A stretch of 64,000 nucleotides of DNA from Siphonodentalium dalli. Taxonomy: Eukaryota; Mollusca; Scaphopoda; Gadilida; Siphonodentaliidae. The notes under the pieces are model-generated. The model saw only the letters and a program-made list of their open reading frames with translations, searched no databases and was not told the DNA's origin. Position numbers and translations under genes: made by a program. Shown piece by piece: positions 1-13,100 of this stretch. Each line of letters opens with the position of its first letter. Position 1 is the first letter of the stretch. The DNA lies in assembly GCA_032622095.1 (NCBI GenBank), contig CP136069.1, forward strand, positions 84,342,958 through 84,406,957, written 5' to 3'.

Positions 1-977
1 TTGGCTGAAATCTGTCACTGGGACAAATCACTAATCAAGGTCCACACACACATTTATAGAAGGAATTATAATGCCACAGACAGGCATATATCACTATCAG
101 GCTCAGTGTCAATTTCATGACCAACTACACAAATTATGCCACATGAGATAACCTTTATGAGAAAAAAAATGTGCCGGGTGTTCTCATATTAAAATTGAAG
201 TGACTCATGGATGATAATTTTGGGTTGTGGGTGCTCCTGTACAGTGCCGCCCAGCATGAGCACCTACTATACTATAGTATTAACAGTCAGTATGAAAAAA
301 AAGTTGTTATTTGTCACTGTGGATATAAATGCACATTGTAGGTATAAACGTTTCCCATACGTATTGAACGTAAAAGTGATATTCCTACAGTAGGGACTAT
401 AATTCAGGGCTACAGTAACACTGGTATTAATCATTCAGTGGCAAAATATAGTTCCATGTTGACATGTCAATAAACAAAACGTTAGTTATACCTTCATAAA
501 TTTGTGATATTATGTGACATCTGTGATATTATGTGACCAAAACAATTTTATCATAAATTTCAATAGCTTTTCTCTGTACTTTAACAATTCCCTCAGGTTT
601 CATATCCCATCGCCAGGTAACAGTACTAATGTACTGAGTTGCGTAGGGGTCCACAGAGTGTTGAAGTTTTGACAAATTTGTTTGATGTTTTAAGTTCTAA
701 CTTTTTAATATTATTCCTATCAGTAGGATCATGGTGTAAACAAAATACACATGTGGTATTTCTGAATACCAAATTTACACCACTCATGGGATTGATCAAT
801 TTACTGCAGCTCTTGCGGTAAATCGTCAATCCCACTCGTGGTGTAAATTTGATATTCAGAAACACTATGTATGTATACTATATTTATGGCACGCGAGAAT
901 ATTTCTGACTGATGACATCACGATGCAGATAGGCTTTCTTTGAAAACCTTATTTAATTGTATAATTTAGATACTTAC
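1..977 (-). other. 5' part of the intron after exon 9
   Basis: The next exon should encode the rest of transmembrane helix 2, with the family's conserved Tyr-His-Ala-Cys stretch. No reading frame with that content and splice borders appears here, so it lies left of the window. Apart from a fold-back at 755-865 I see only AT-rich unique sequence. Confidence 0.6.
755..865. repeat. Imperfect fold-back palindrome (~110 bp)
   Basis: The arms at about 755-795 and 826-865 are inverted copies with few mismatches (tttctgaatacc and its partner, then caaatttacaccac). The loop of about 30 bp contains a smaller inverted pair, tttact and its near complement. It is probably a small MITE. No other copy is seen in the window. 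Confidence 0.6.
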
Positions 978-1156
978 AGCAGAAAAGAACATATTGAATG
1001 CATAGACCAGAGCTTGCAAGTAATACTTTCGCCAGACAGCGACGATAATTGCAGGAACAAAGAATATATTAGTGACAGTGAGCAGTGAGACAGCAACCAT
1101 TATGGATGAATGTGACTGGGCCTGACTGCCGTCTGTGCATGCATAGCCTCGCCAGT
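978..1156 (-). CDS. TMEM8/PGAP6: TMEM8/PGAP6-like exon 9: end of EGF-like domain, TM1, start of TM2
   Basis: This exon is 179 nt and encodes residues 510-569. The acceptor is tttgcag before ACTGGCGAGG, and the donor is GCT/gtaagt. It reads WRGYACTDG (the last EGF cysteine), then a hydrophobic helix containing LLTVTNIFFVPAIIVAV, then RKYYLQALVYAFNMFFSA. This matches the family pattern in which the helix is followed by a basic loop and Met-Phe-Phe-Ser. Ser568 is the conserved Ser of the CREST core, and its partner His is in the next, unseen exon. The phase-0 donor thus separates two residues of the predicted active site. Confidence 0.92.
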
Positions 1157-4100
1157 CTGCAAATAAAATGAGACATGTTCATTGTATAATAAATTTATAA
1201 TTTAAAGGGACATAAGGCCTTCAAAGTCGAAAAAAATCAACATTTCCAGATAAAAGAGTGAATAACTCTAGAGTGGAAAACCTGAATAAAACAAATGAAC
1301 ACTGCTCTGAATGTCCTCCTATTAAAGGCCTACTTAATTTTCGAACTCCCAGATTACATTATATAAAATATGTCATATTTATATATACCATTTGAAAGAG
1401 GAAGCTCCAAAACATTGTATTATCAACTTATCCAGTGTAATAAACAGTTTTTGTTTAGTTGCCAATGCGTTTTTGTCATCAAGATTGAAGAAAAAATAAG
1501 TATTATTTTCAATGCAGGTGGAATAACTCTATATACTAAAGATAGAGTTCTTCCCCTTCCATTGAAAAAGTTTGAATTCTGTTGCATTCTGGATGCCAGA
1601 GGGGCGGGGAAGTCTTCAGCAGTTTTCTATTTCTCTGTGGGCATCTTCTGAGACACAGATGTTTCAAATGGTGATGAATTATAGTATTTGAATCATATTT
1701 TATGCATAGATTGTTATTAAAACCGCATATCAAGTCACTATAACAAAAATAATCGGTGACTCAAAAATTAAGTGGGCCTTTAAATGCTGAACAACCATAT
1801 CAAATTTCATTGGGATCCGTCAACCTGTGGTTGAGATATCTGCTCGGGCAGACAAAAAAAACCCAAACATTTCTTTATATACAAAGATGAATAATTCTAG
1901 AACAGAGTAACCAAATAAAACGATTAAAGATACGGTAAGTGTTGGTGGTGGGTATTGCTGTTAAAATAGTCACATCCGTTAAAACCGCCATAAACAGAAA
2001 GAATATTATATTTAAAATAGACAAACTTTTTTCTTATACCAATCATACATATCACGTATATTGCATGTTACTGTCATGTTGGAACTCTGTAAACAAACGA
2101 CATGTCATGTAAACAAACAGTACATAAAGAGTATGCGATAAGCAAAACACGCAACACCAGGGAGACCCCACTAATGGAACTTCAGTTATAAATGCCACCA
2201 AGTTGTTTAGAACATACCATAATCCTGGCCTCTCAACATTTCAGTGTTGAATGGGGTCACCGTGATCCTATAAAAATTGCCACTGTGTTGAGTGTTTTGC
2301 TTATCGCTCACTATTTACATGCTGTATACTACTGGCTCTTATAAAAGTATGGTTTGTCCAATATGGTCACCAAGATGGTCGCCAGAATGGTAGCTATTCA
2401 GGAAAACATCATGATATCATGAATGTCCTTACAGATCGGAAATTATGAACTACACCAGCTATATGCTGTTCAAAATGACTGCCGATAAGCTATTGTTCGT
2501 AATATATCTCAGTGTATATTCAACTGCTAAAGGTAGTTAAAAGCCCACTTTATTCCATTAAAATAACATCAATTATCAATATTTGAATGCATGCTAAAGC
2601 TTGAGTTTCAAAAGCAATGGGGGGGCCTCGGTGGCTCAATCGGTTAGGGGTACCACTCCAAGCCGTTTCGCCCTCCAGCGCTGGTGATAAGGGTTCAAAT
2701 CCACATGTTTCCATCATGGACTTTGTAACTCGAAATCGTTATCTGGTGGAGTTGCCAGTTACTCGCCGGTGGTTTGCCGCACATGGTTGATGAGTTTATC
2801 AGGCATTGAAATCACTGTTAGATTAGTTGCAAGTGTGCAGATTTCCTCCACCACTAAAACTGGCAATGTCGTGATATGGCCTTATTAGCTAAAGCGACAA
2901 TAAACCCCAATCAATCAATCAATCAATCAAAAGCAATGGTAATATCCTTTATCAAAGCTCACGATGTGCTGATATTCAGGTTTAGACAAACAGTGTATAT
3001 AGATGGATCAGCTGAAAAATGTCCCATTTTCATGGTTTAATTTGGTATAAGCACTGCCCAATTTCAATGCCAAACAAGATGTGCATGTATGTGTAGTTAT
3101 ATATGGTCATACATATACTCCTGATGCCCAAGCAATCAATGTAATGGATACAGAGAAAAAGACAAAGGCATCCTAGAGAAATTGATGAGATTACCTATTT
3201 CCAAGGAAAATGTGGATTAATCCATGTATAAATGTCACCTTTGCCCTTGCAAAAGTTCTACACAGGGCTAGTGCTGAAACGGATATCCGGTTGACAACCG
3301 GCTACCGTCGGCAACCGGTTGAACTACGATCAACCGGTTAACCGGTTGAACTACGATCAACCGGTTAACCGCTATGTAATACACACATGCAATGCCACTG
3401 ATAAAAACTAATGTATTCAGGTCCTTAATCGGCATAGACTGACAACAGTAGCTTTTAAACACGGGTACTTTATCAATTTTGCTACAAACGTTATCACTCA
3501 GAGACGTATACATTCGAAACTACGCATATTAAAAGTCAAAATCTGGCGCAAGATCAAGTCTTCCATGAATGGCAGATTACATAGTCTGGCATTGGCGGCT
3601 AAACATCAAAGATGCATGACGTCATCTTTGATGTTCCGATGTCCGGTAAAACATGTGCACTGACGCCACTGGGTCATCGGCAAAGATCATATATATATAT
3701 AATCGTTTCACTGCAGTATACGGCGTGGTCATTTGACATCTACTCTCCGACTGACTACTTGTAGATAGTATCATGGATACCCAAGAAATGAGTAAATCAG
3801 ATGTCTTGGCAAATTTCAAAGAGAAATTGGCAGAATGCAAACTCTGAGAACCAACCCTATTTACATACGCTCGGTCTATACTTCTAACATTACTGAGTTT
3901 GAGTAATCTCAGTCGATGAAGTTCAAATGAACTCGAATCAAAATGGTGTTCCCCTGCAGTTGGACTTATTTGCATCCTAATGACTAATTCTCAGCATTTG
4001 ATTGTCTTCTAACGGAAAACACTGTTTTCAGCAGGTTTTCAGCTGTTTTTTTAATTTTCATTTGTTAACTACATAAAGTTCACAAACTTCATAATTGTGT

Positions 4101-7100
4101 TTATCGGTCGTCAGTCATCCTATCCATCTCAAATCGCCAAAGAACACCCAGCGGTTAGAATACCTGAGTCACATGACTTAATAATCGTCCAGTCCCGCAA
4201 TCGCTATAATGGCAATACAAAACTGTCGATATTTGCATGTACGAACATGTATATAGGTCACACAATATTCTTCCCAAAACGAGAACAATAACAAGTCAGG
4301 TAGCAGTCGTAACTGCAGTACAAACAGGTCAAGCATGACACGTCTATTTATAAACACTGCGAGTTTTAGTTCACCGTGTCATCTGCCAAGTTGTCAACAC
4401 GTGGCTTTGTGACGTTCGTGTTTGGTGATTTACATTTGTTTAATACAAGCTCTGTCTGTGTAAACATTACGCGAGTTTGCCATACAGTTAATAAATCAAA
4501 TTATGCTGATATATTGGTACAAATTATGGTATAAATAATCAGTATAAAGTCATAGGTTGAAAATAGCGGATAACCGGTTATGATCCGGTTACACGTCGCG
4601 GTTAACCGGCTACAAAAATGGGTCAACCGTTTCAGCACTACACAGGGCAAGTCTACTTTTAAGAATTTACATATTGTACACATACCGAGCATGCAACTGT
4701 GGCCTCTGGCAAGTTCTGTCTTGTTATCCGAATCACGGAAAAACTCATTCCATTTGCATGATACCTTAACGTTAGGCCCCTTGTGATCCCTTTTATGCTG
4801 GCAGAGATATACCAGTCCCATACAATATCGATTGACAAAGTTTATTTGGCGTGGCATTTTATCGGCATGATGTAGATCCTGCATTTGGAACTATTGTGTG
4901 AACAAGCGCTCCAATGGCAAGAGTTATGCAGTCAAACTTTTCTGGTGGCTCTGGCAACACCTCAGTTGCGTCTCTCAATCATGCAAGCAAGTCTGCCTTT
5001 ATCCCTTTGCGCAGCTCGCCACCAGCTGACAAGGCAGGAGAGAACAACTGATTTTCGTCAGAAAAAAAAACATCTGGATCACGTTGTCTTAACTGGTTGG
5101 CTTATGTATAGCTCCCATAAAGAGCGATGTCATTTTCAATACTGACTTGAACATCAGTTTAGCCTTTCTGGGAACATAATTGAAAAGTAGCAACTTGTTT
5201 TGCTTTATAGGGTTGTGTATAGATTTCCGATCTGGTTGGCTTGGGACATCGGTATGTCCATCGATGGGTTGAGAACTTGATGCCCCCGGGACGGCTTCTC
5301 TAAAAAGAAAATAAAGTTTGTCCCCTACATTCGAAGAGATAGAGCAGCCTTATAGTCAACACAGTGAACTGCTGAAGCATTGAAGGCTGAGGATTCTACC
5401 CTCGCATAACTTTCCGATAAACTTGGTTTCTCGTTGGTCAGTTCCGAAATATGTTCATATTGAAATTCCCTGGACGTGCCGGATTTAGAAATCATGGGCT
5501 GCTGAATCACACTTATTCCAGTCCCATGAGAAGAGTCCTTGGATGTAGAGGAAGCAGGATTATGGTCTATATTGTTAAAGGCGCATACCATATACATATA
5601 TGTTTCCAGAGAGGTGGGCAAACTAATCCCTCGTGTTCATAGAGTTTGCACAATGAGACCGCCAAGGAGTTTTCTATTTCAATAACTCTGTGATAAGAAA
5701 TGGATAATCCCAGTTGGTGGAGCTGGTCTATTATCGAACATGAGAATGAATATCCAATATGTTGGAATAGATGGCTCTTGCTCTTTGTTGCTACGATTTC
5801 CTGGTGCCCATTTCTTAAGCATTTCTTGGCATTGAAATAAAGCATCTGTGAAATGGTTTCACACGGCTGAGTTGTGTATACTTCCTGATCAAAACTATTT
5901 CCGTAGAGAATTTGGGCAATTTACATTTTCGTCATCGAGAGGAAATCTTCATTGCAATCTTTGGGAAAATTATGATGGCATCTCTGGGACCACTTTTGAT
6001 CACATGAGTCATGTTGGGTCAATTTAAGATGAATTACAAAAATTGTGTAAAGTTGTTATCAAAAATAATTTGTAATTTTCATCCAAAATCATGTTGTGGG
6101 GAGGGGTAGCTAAAATTCAATATCTCACAAACCGTTCAAAATTCGTGCCAACTTCTTTCTACATGTCATTGTCAGATAACTACTACACTATACGGATTAA
6201 ATAATTTGACATTATTGCCATATTTGTTTGAATGATAATGTTTGAAACAAATTATTTCCATGAACAAGTGTGATTTTTTGGGCAAAAAATAAATTTTTCG
6301 GCTCTAAATGCAGGAAAATCCAAATTAACCAACACTTTTTTCCTTTCAAGTAGAAACATGGTATGATGTAGTAATTTTAACACCAAAACTGTTGACAAAT
6401 ACGTTAGGACTTAGCGATACAAAAATTGTGAATTTCTGATAAAAGTCCCTTGTTGGTATCATTCATTATTCGATTTGACAATAGCCACCAGTGATTCTAT
6501 AACTTACTGTCATTGGCACCATTAGTTAGAGATGGGCGGTTTTGATTTTTTACGTTCGGTTTCGGTTTTTCTGGGAGAAAAAACCTCGGTTTCGGTTCGG
6601 TTTTCTGTTTTTTTTACTAGATAGTGAAATTAGTCTGAAATACATACAATTTGAGTATATACTTTCAAAGTAACCGTAATTGGAGTCAATAATGTCCCAA
6701 TAACGTTGAATATTTGAGGAAGGAAAAGCGATCACAGGTAAACAACGGGACAAAATGCCGACGCAAACTGAATCCAACGCGATAAGATGATACAATTCGG
6801 TATTTAAAAAAATAAACACCCCCATCTTCACTATTTATCCCTTTATGACATGTTTAAAACATATTTATCATATTATATGCATTAGTATCTGAGAATTCAA
6901 CCGCAAACAGCAGCAAAATCACAACCAGTGGGCGTCCTTGACCTGACTGTAACAATTCTTGACACGTGCATGATTGACCCACATTCAATGACTGCGGTGT
7001 GATCGCTTTGATGTTGCGACATAGTTTACAAGCTGCACATGGCTGCAAACTTCTACCAGATTACGTCACATCGGAATGTCCAGACGATCAAAGTGTTCAT

Positions 7101-10100
7101 ACCATTTACTTGGTTTAGTTTTCGAGTTAGCAGACGCTTCCATTTTTTTGGTTGGCGATTATCGCCTTATTTGGACTTGTGTTCGGCATTCATATAGTTA
7201 TCCAGACTCTGGCTTAAGCGACGTTTTTATGACATATTAAGCAGGGACATTTCTTGGAGTCGTCTCCAGTTGGATGCATAAAATACCTCCAAACACAGCC
7301 AAACAGGGCTTCTTGTTGAACCATGTTCATTATTTTGTTCGGCCATGTTTGAAAAAGAACAAAAACAGTCGCCTATGATATTATAACAACACATATCTGA
7401 GACGAAATTGACACATTCCGATATAATATTTATCAGAGAGGCCGATAATTTGATAACAATATCAACTAATAAGTACCTTGGGAGGTATAATAAGTCGATT
7501 TAAGTGAAAAATAAACATATAAAAAAAACCGTAATGTCGGTTTGAGCAGAATCGCGTCGGTCGGTTTTCGGTTTATTGTTAAAAACCGAAACCGAGTTGT
7601 TTTCTCGGTTAACCGCCCATCACTACCAGTAGTCAAATTAAACAAATATGTGCAGAGTGTTACTGACCTGCGTAGCAGTCACATGACGTGAATGTGTGTG
7701 TCCCAGTGATATACTCTCCACATCCTCCATACTTGCCACACGATCCATCCAAACAAGGAGTAAGGGTGGCTTGAAACTCGATGATGGGCAAGTGCTCACA
7801 TGGCACTGATTGACTGGAAGTATAATAAAAAAGTTTATCAAGTGAACTGTTATCTAAGGTGCTTTAACACTTTGATGATGGGAGCTGTGCTGTTGCATCA
7901 TTGTATATACTGTGCCAGTGGATTCTCTTATATGAAAGTCTCACATAGGTAGCCTGGCATATATAAGAGAATGCACTGACTTAAAAGGTCAAGGTAAATA
8001 TTTTTAGGCCAATGTATTCTCTTATATATGTGAGGCTCCCTATGGGAGACTCGCATATATAAGAGAATTAATTGACACAGTGTTTTCGAAAAAAATTCAG
8101 GAAGCTCCATTCATGGAAAGGTTAACATACTGTGAATGGCTTTTATTTCATCATCAACAATTTTTGGGGTTTCTGAGAAAAATGCCATTTCGTGGGGATA
8201 TGAATTTGTGTTAGTATTTTATAGTATTTGTCCACTTCAAGAGGATCAATAATAGCAAAGATAACAAAATGACAGCTTTGTCTGAGTAGCCATAGTTGAA
8301 AACCTAATCCCCCAGGTAGTCTAGTGCCAATAGGGCATCGTTCAATCAGGTGCTAACAGGTAACGACTTTATTTCATACACTGAAAAGATAACTATAACA
8401 TTGTTTTATGTAACTCGCACCTGACAAACTAATTAGCCTTTACTGAGTACAATATTCTTGGAATAATTGGAATTTGATCTGTGAATTACCGACCTTGATG
8501 TAGCTGTAACAGTAATGTTTACAAAACAATGGTTTTGACGTGCAAGATTTTGTAATAAACTTTGAAATTAAGAACAATTTTAGTCATTAATTGTGAGCCC
8601 AGAAAAAGAGGATTTAATTTGGCCAATTCTATTTTTCGGCCCAAGGTGGGAGACTTGCATATTTAAGAAAATTCACTGGCACAGGATCTTGAATGCTGCA
8701 CCAGCACAGCTCCCGTATGAAAAGGTTAAAAGGATTTTAAACAACTATATGCAAACTTTGACTCACTTAAGGTCTGATCTGTTGAAACATTGACTCCTGA
8801 AGGTTATAAACCACTTTCCGTATTCTGGATATGGCACGAGAGTGGTGTTGTCATCCAGCTGGTCACCATCTGGGCCGAGCTTAAAAGTGATCCCATCTCT
8901 ACAGGAATCCCACATGGTTACATTACTGATGAAGTTCTTCGTTATGCAGATGTATACTTCAACCTTGATTCCTTGTAGCTATATAAGTAAATAATCAAAT
9001 ATGTTTATTAAATGATGTTTAACCCTAAACATGTTCATGACGGGAGCTGCACATATATACATTGTAAGAGAATGCAATGGCACAGGGTTTTCGCAAAATT
9101 TCATGAAGCTCCAGTCATGGAAGGGTTAAGTTGAATGCATGCCACTGAATTGTTAATTCATTCCCATTGATTCATTTGCAGGGATGATCAGCTATAATAA
9201 GTTCAACACACTGAGCGCATGAAACCTTGATATGGGGATATCCTTTCCTCGATGTTGGTCTATTGCCATACCAAAGAACCATCTAATGTGAAAAGCGATA
9301 CTCTTGCTAAAAATTCAAAACATTCATAAGGACAGTTTTCTATGTCCAACAAGGGAATTATATTTGGTAGGTATAGGTGGACAAAATCAGAGATATGTAG
9401 ATATCGTATCACCCACATACATGTGTCAGCAGACACATATCACCCACATACATGTGTCAGCAGACAGACAGACATAACCAGAACCTCATTAGTCGGGAGC
9501 ATAACAAGAGAAAAACATGAATGAAATCTTTTTTTAGAAAACAATGTGCGTGACTTCAGATCAACCATCAATCTTTGTAGACAGAAGAAAATGAGGGTTA
9601 TTAACAATCACACACATTTATGAGTTCTATAAGCAAGGCTGTGGCTAGTTAGTCTCCATTGGCGATGTGTCCAACTTTTCTGACTGCAGTCTGACCCTCC
9701 CTGAACCAGACACAATTCCAATCCAGGAAATTCCATTTGAACCCCCACCCCTTGGGTTGGAATCAAGGCTGCAAATAGTGTGTCTGTCATTTGCAGAATA
9801 AGGTCCCCAGACACTATTTGCAGGCTTGCAACTTACGGAAATTTCTAACCTGACAATCCTTCAAGTTTGGAGTTTTTTTTTATAAACTGATGGTCATTTC
9901 AATCCAAAACTTTGACAAATATTTTACCACTGTTCTAATAACAACTTATTTCATAATAAATACTGGTTGGAAAATCAAACTATTTGAACAATTTCAAGTT
10001 ATTTTCAGTCTGAATTTTCCCAACCTCTCCCCAACCCTGTCACCATGTCTCTGTCAATAATTAATTTACAAGGTACTCACCACAGCAGATTCAATAGCTG

Positions 10101-13100
10101 CCCTCAGCTTTAGTGTCCCTCCAATATCTGTGTGATCAAAAAGTTGGAAATACGTCACCAGGCTCAGTTTACTTGGGACCATGAGTCGATTCCTCGAAGC
10201 CGGCAACAAATCCAATCTCGGGTAGAGAAAGTTTGTTGCAAAGATGTTACCTCGGTTAGTAAATCTCGACAATTGAGGTACTGCAATGCATTTCATGACC
10301 TCAGAGCTGTCTTCATTAGTTGTACTGTTCCCTTGAATCCTAAGCATATGGTTTACATCTTTGATGTCCAAATCATCAAACAAACTGTAGTTATGGCAAC
10401 CTGAAGAGAAATATCTTAATAGTGAGAATGGGTGATCATGTAAATAAGGGTGATTTTTAACCTTTTCGCTATTAAATGACGTTGTGACGTCGTGTGCTGG
10501 ACTGTTGACGTTATTGCCAGGAACATCATACACTGTTTGAAACTTCGAATTAGTTATTCCAATGCACCAATCTCTGAGTTCCAGTTATGCATAATGTGTT
10601 ATGCTATTGTGCTGAAGTAGGTCCGTAGTACCTATGGACCATATAGCACATCGCGTGCAGTTTTTAATACGTCCGTAATAGTTACAGCCGTCATAGCAGC
10701 GAACAGGTTAATAATGTATATGCTTTTCTTTGAAATAAATAAAATGGCTGAGAGATAAATGATGTATACTATGAGTATTGTCCTCTGTGTATAGAAAAAA
10801 GAATGATTTTGTTCAAGTCTGCAAATAGTATGTCTGTCATTTGCAGAATGAGGTCCCCAGAGGGTGAATTTACCCTGGGAACCTCATTCTGCTTAGGCCT
10901 CATCTTCTGGGAAGTATCTATAGTCTCAAATTAACATTGTTTTAGTTACTTATTCGCTTATCTTCAGCTTCAATATCCCTTAATTTGCAGATTATCGAGG
11001 TGACTAATGGGTGAACATCACCAACTTCAACTGGTGAATTCAATCTGACCCAAGGTCTCCCACAGTAGTGGAGGATTAAGCAGAATAAGGTTCCCAGAGG
11101 GTGAATTTGGTTATGCTAGCCCACCGTGCGGGATAGAGTCGCTAAATTCACCCTCTGGGGACCTCATTCTGCAAATGACATCACGATGCAACAGTATTAC
11201 ATTTTGGATACATTGACACAGCAGATGTGTGGTTAGCATGCTCAACTCGTAACTTCATGGTGTAATGACTTGCATTTGAATCCTGCTTGCTGCACTTTGG
11301 ACATATAACTGGTTGATCATTTTCAGCAAGTGATGCACTATGTTCGTCGTGGGGTGCTCACCAGAAAACCTAGTACCAAGATGGAGCGAAATAATTGATG
11401 AGAAGTTGCATCACAGTACATAACTGACTGCATGTCAGTTCCTGGGTAATAATTGCTTTAACCCTTCCATGATGGGAGCTGTGCTGGTGCAGCATTAAAG
11501 ATCCTGTGCCAGTGTATTCTCCTAAATACAATATTTTCCTAAATAAGTAAAATATATATCTCCTGGAAGTATCTTGCCCACTGAACTATATGGTATATTA
11601 TCCCAAGTAGGAGGGGTTAACTCTCCGAGTTGAAAAAACGGTACGAAATTCTATGGTACATATCCTCTGTCATGTTCATGACACGTGTAATCACGTGATT
11701 TCTGACACGTAGTGAAGTATTCGCCATATTTTTTATCCCCAGTAGGACATTCCTCGTGAGCGGGGTGGGTGCGAAACCCTGGGATTGAGCTCAGCGTTCA
11801 GTGGGCAAGATACTTCTAGGAGATATATATTTTACTTATTTAGGAAAATATTGTATCTCCGTCAAAGGTATCTGGCCCACTGAACTATATGGTAAAGCAT
11901 AGAATTTTCTAACAGGTGGAGGCCACGAGGAAACAAAAACACTGCTATGCATCTGAATCAAAGAACTGGATTGACCTGATAACCTACAATATATACATAT
12001 ACATGCAAAGACATATAGATATATATGTATATACATATATATATATACACATGCCCAATAGGACCATAAGCCAATGTAATATTACATCCTAAAACTAATA
12101 CCTGTCAGTAAGCTCAAACGAACAAAAAGTGGCCACTTAAGAGTTTAAGACCCCTGCAAGTAAAGTAAATAGCTTCAGAAGACATGGAGACGGAGACGAC
12201 ATTCGCATCAGAACTTAGGGCTAATAATGTATCAGCCGAGTACGTGCCGGGAAAGGTACGGGTAACACCCCCCCCCCTGTTGACAAGAAATCCCCAGCCG
12301 GGTATTATAAGCCCCGGGATGGCTGAATACTAATAACACACCTAACAGGCTAACCCAGGCAGCAAAAGCCGCAAGTAATAAAGAAGACCCCCCTTAAAAA
12401 CAATATAACCAACCCCCGAACCAAATCTTGAGTGGGTTGGGCCGTGTCCCAATACACGATATGAGAGCCCGATGAAAAAACAGCTGCAAGCTCCCAAAAA
12501 AGGGCCCGACACCAACTAATTGGCGACATGCCATTGTCGATAAGGAGGAGGTATCATTGACCAACAGTCTAACCGGGAAGCGAATGGGTATTACACGGAC
12601 ATACGTTGCAAGGCACAGGCAAAGTATGAAGAACAGGGCTCAGAATTGAAGTTTCACAGCACAAAACTTAGTTTGAAGCCTGGAGTTCGAGATATCCCTG
12701 ACGAAGATGCAAGAAGCCATGGCATTTGACCCCTGATGACGTTCCCAAATGTGGAAATGCCCACCAACACAGTTAAACCCAACTGACCAATCACAGGCTA
12801 CTGAATCCATGACCGAAAGGCAGCCAGGAACCGAAATTCCAATGTCAATAAGATGGAAATCCACAAAAGACAAAATGCATCAGGATTGTGGCACAAGCCC
12901 AAAACCAGCGGAAACCGAAGGCAGGTAGGCAATGAAAAGCAGACCAAGGGCCACCGCGCCCCAACTGTTCTAGCTGTGCTGACTGGTCCCCGACGAGTCG
13001 ATGGCGCAAGGTATCCCTTCTGGGATGGATGGGGTGCCCCTCCAATGGGACCCTGTTCCGGAGACAACCATCGCCCGAAGTGCGAATCGAGAGGGCGGAT

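Noticed and set aside
2621-2700. A genuine tRNA gene
   Set aside because: Box A and box B are present but no cloverleaf closes. The body, AATC tail and target duplication show a SINE.
10401-10533. Extension of the exon 6 frame with an apparent Met start at 10533
   Set aside because: The acceptor tctcttcag at 10401-10409 and phase agreement with exon 5 place the exon start at 10400. The extension has no family similarity.
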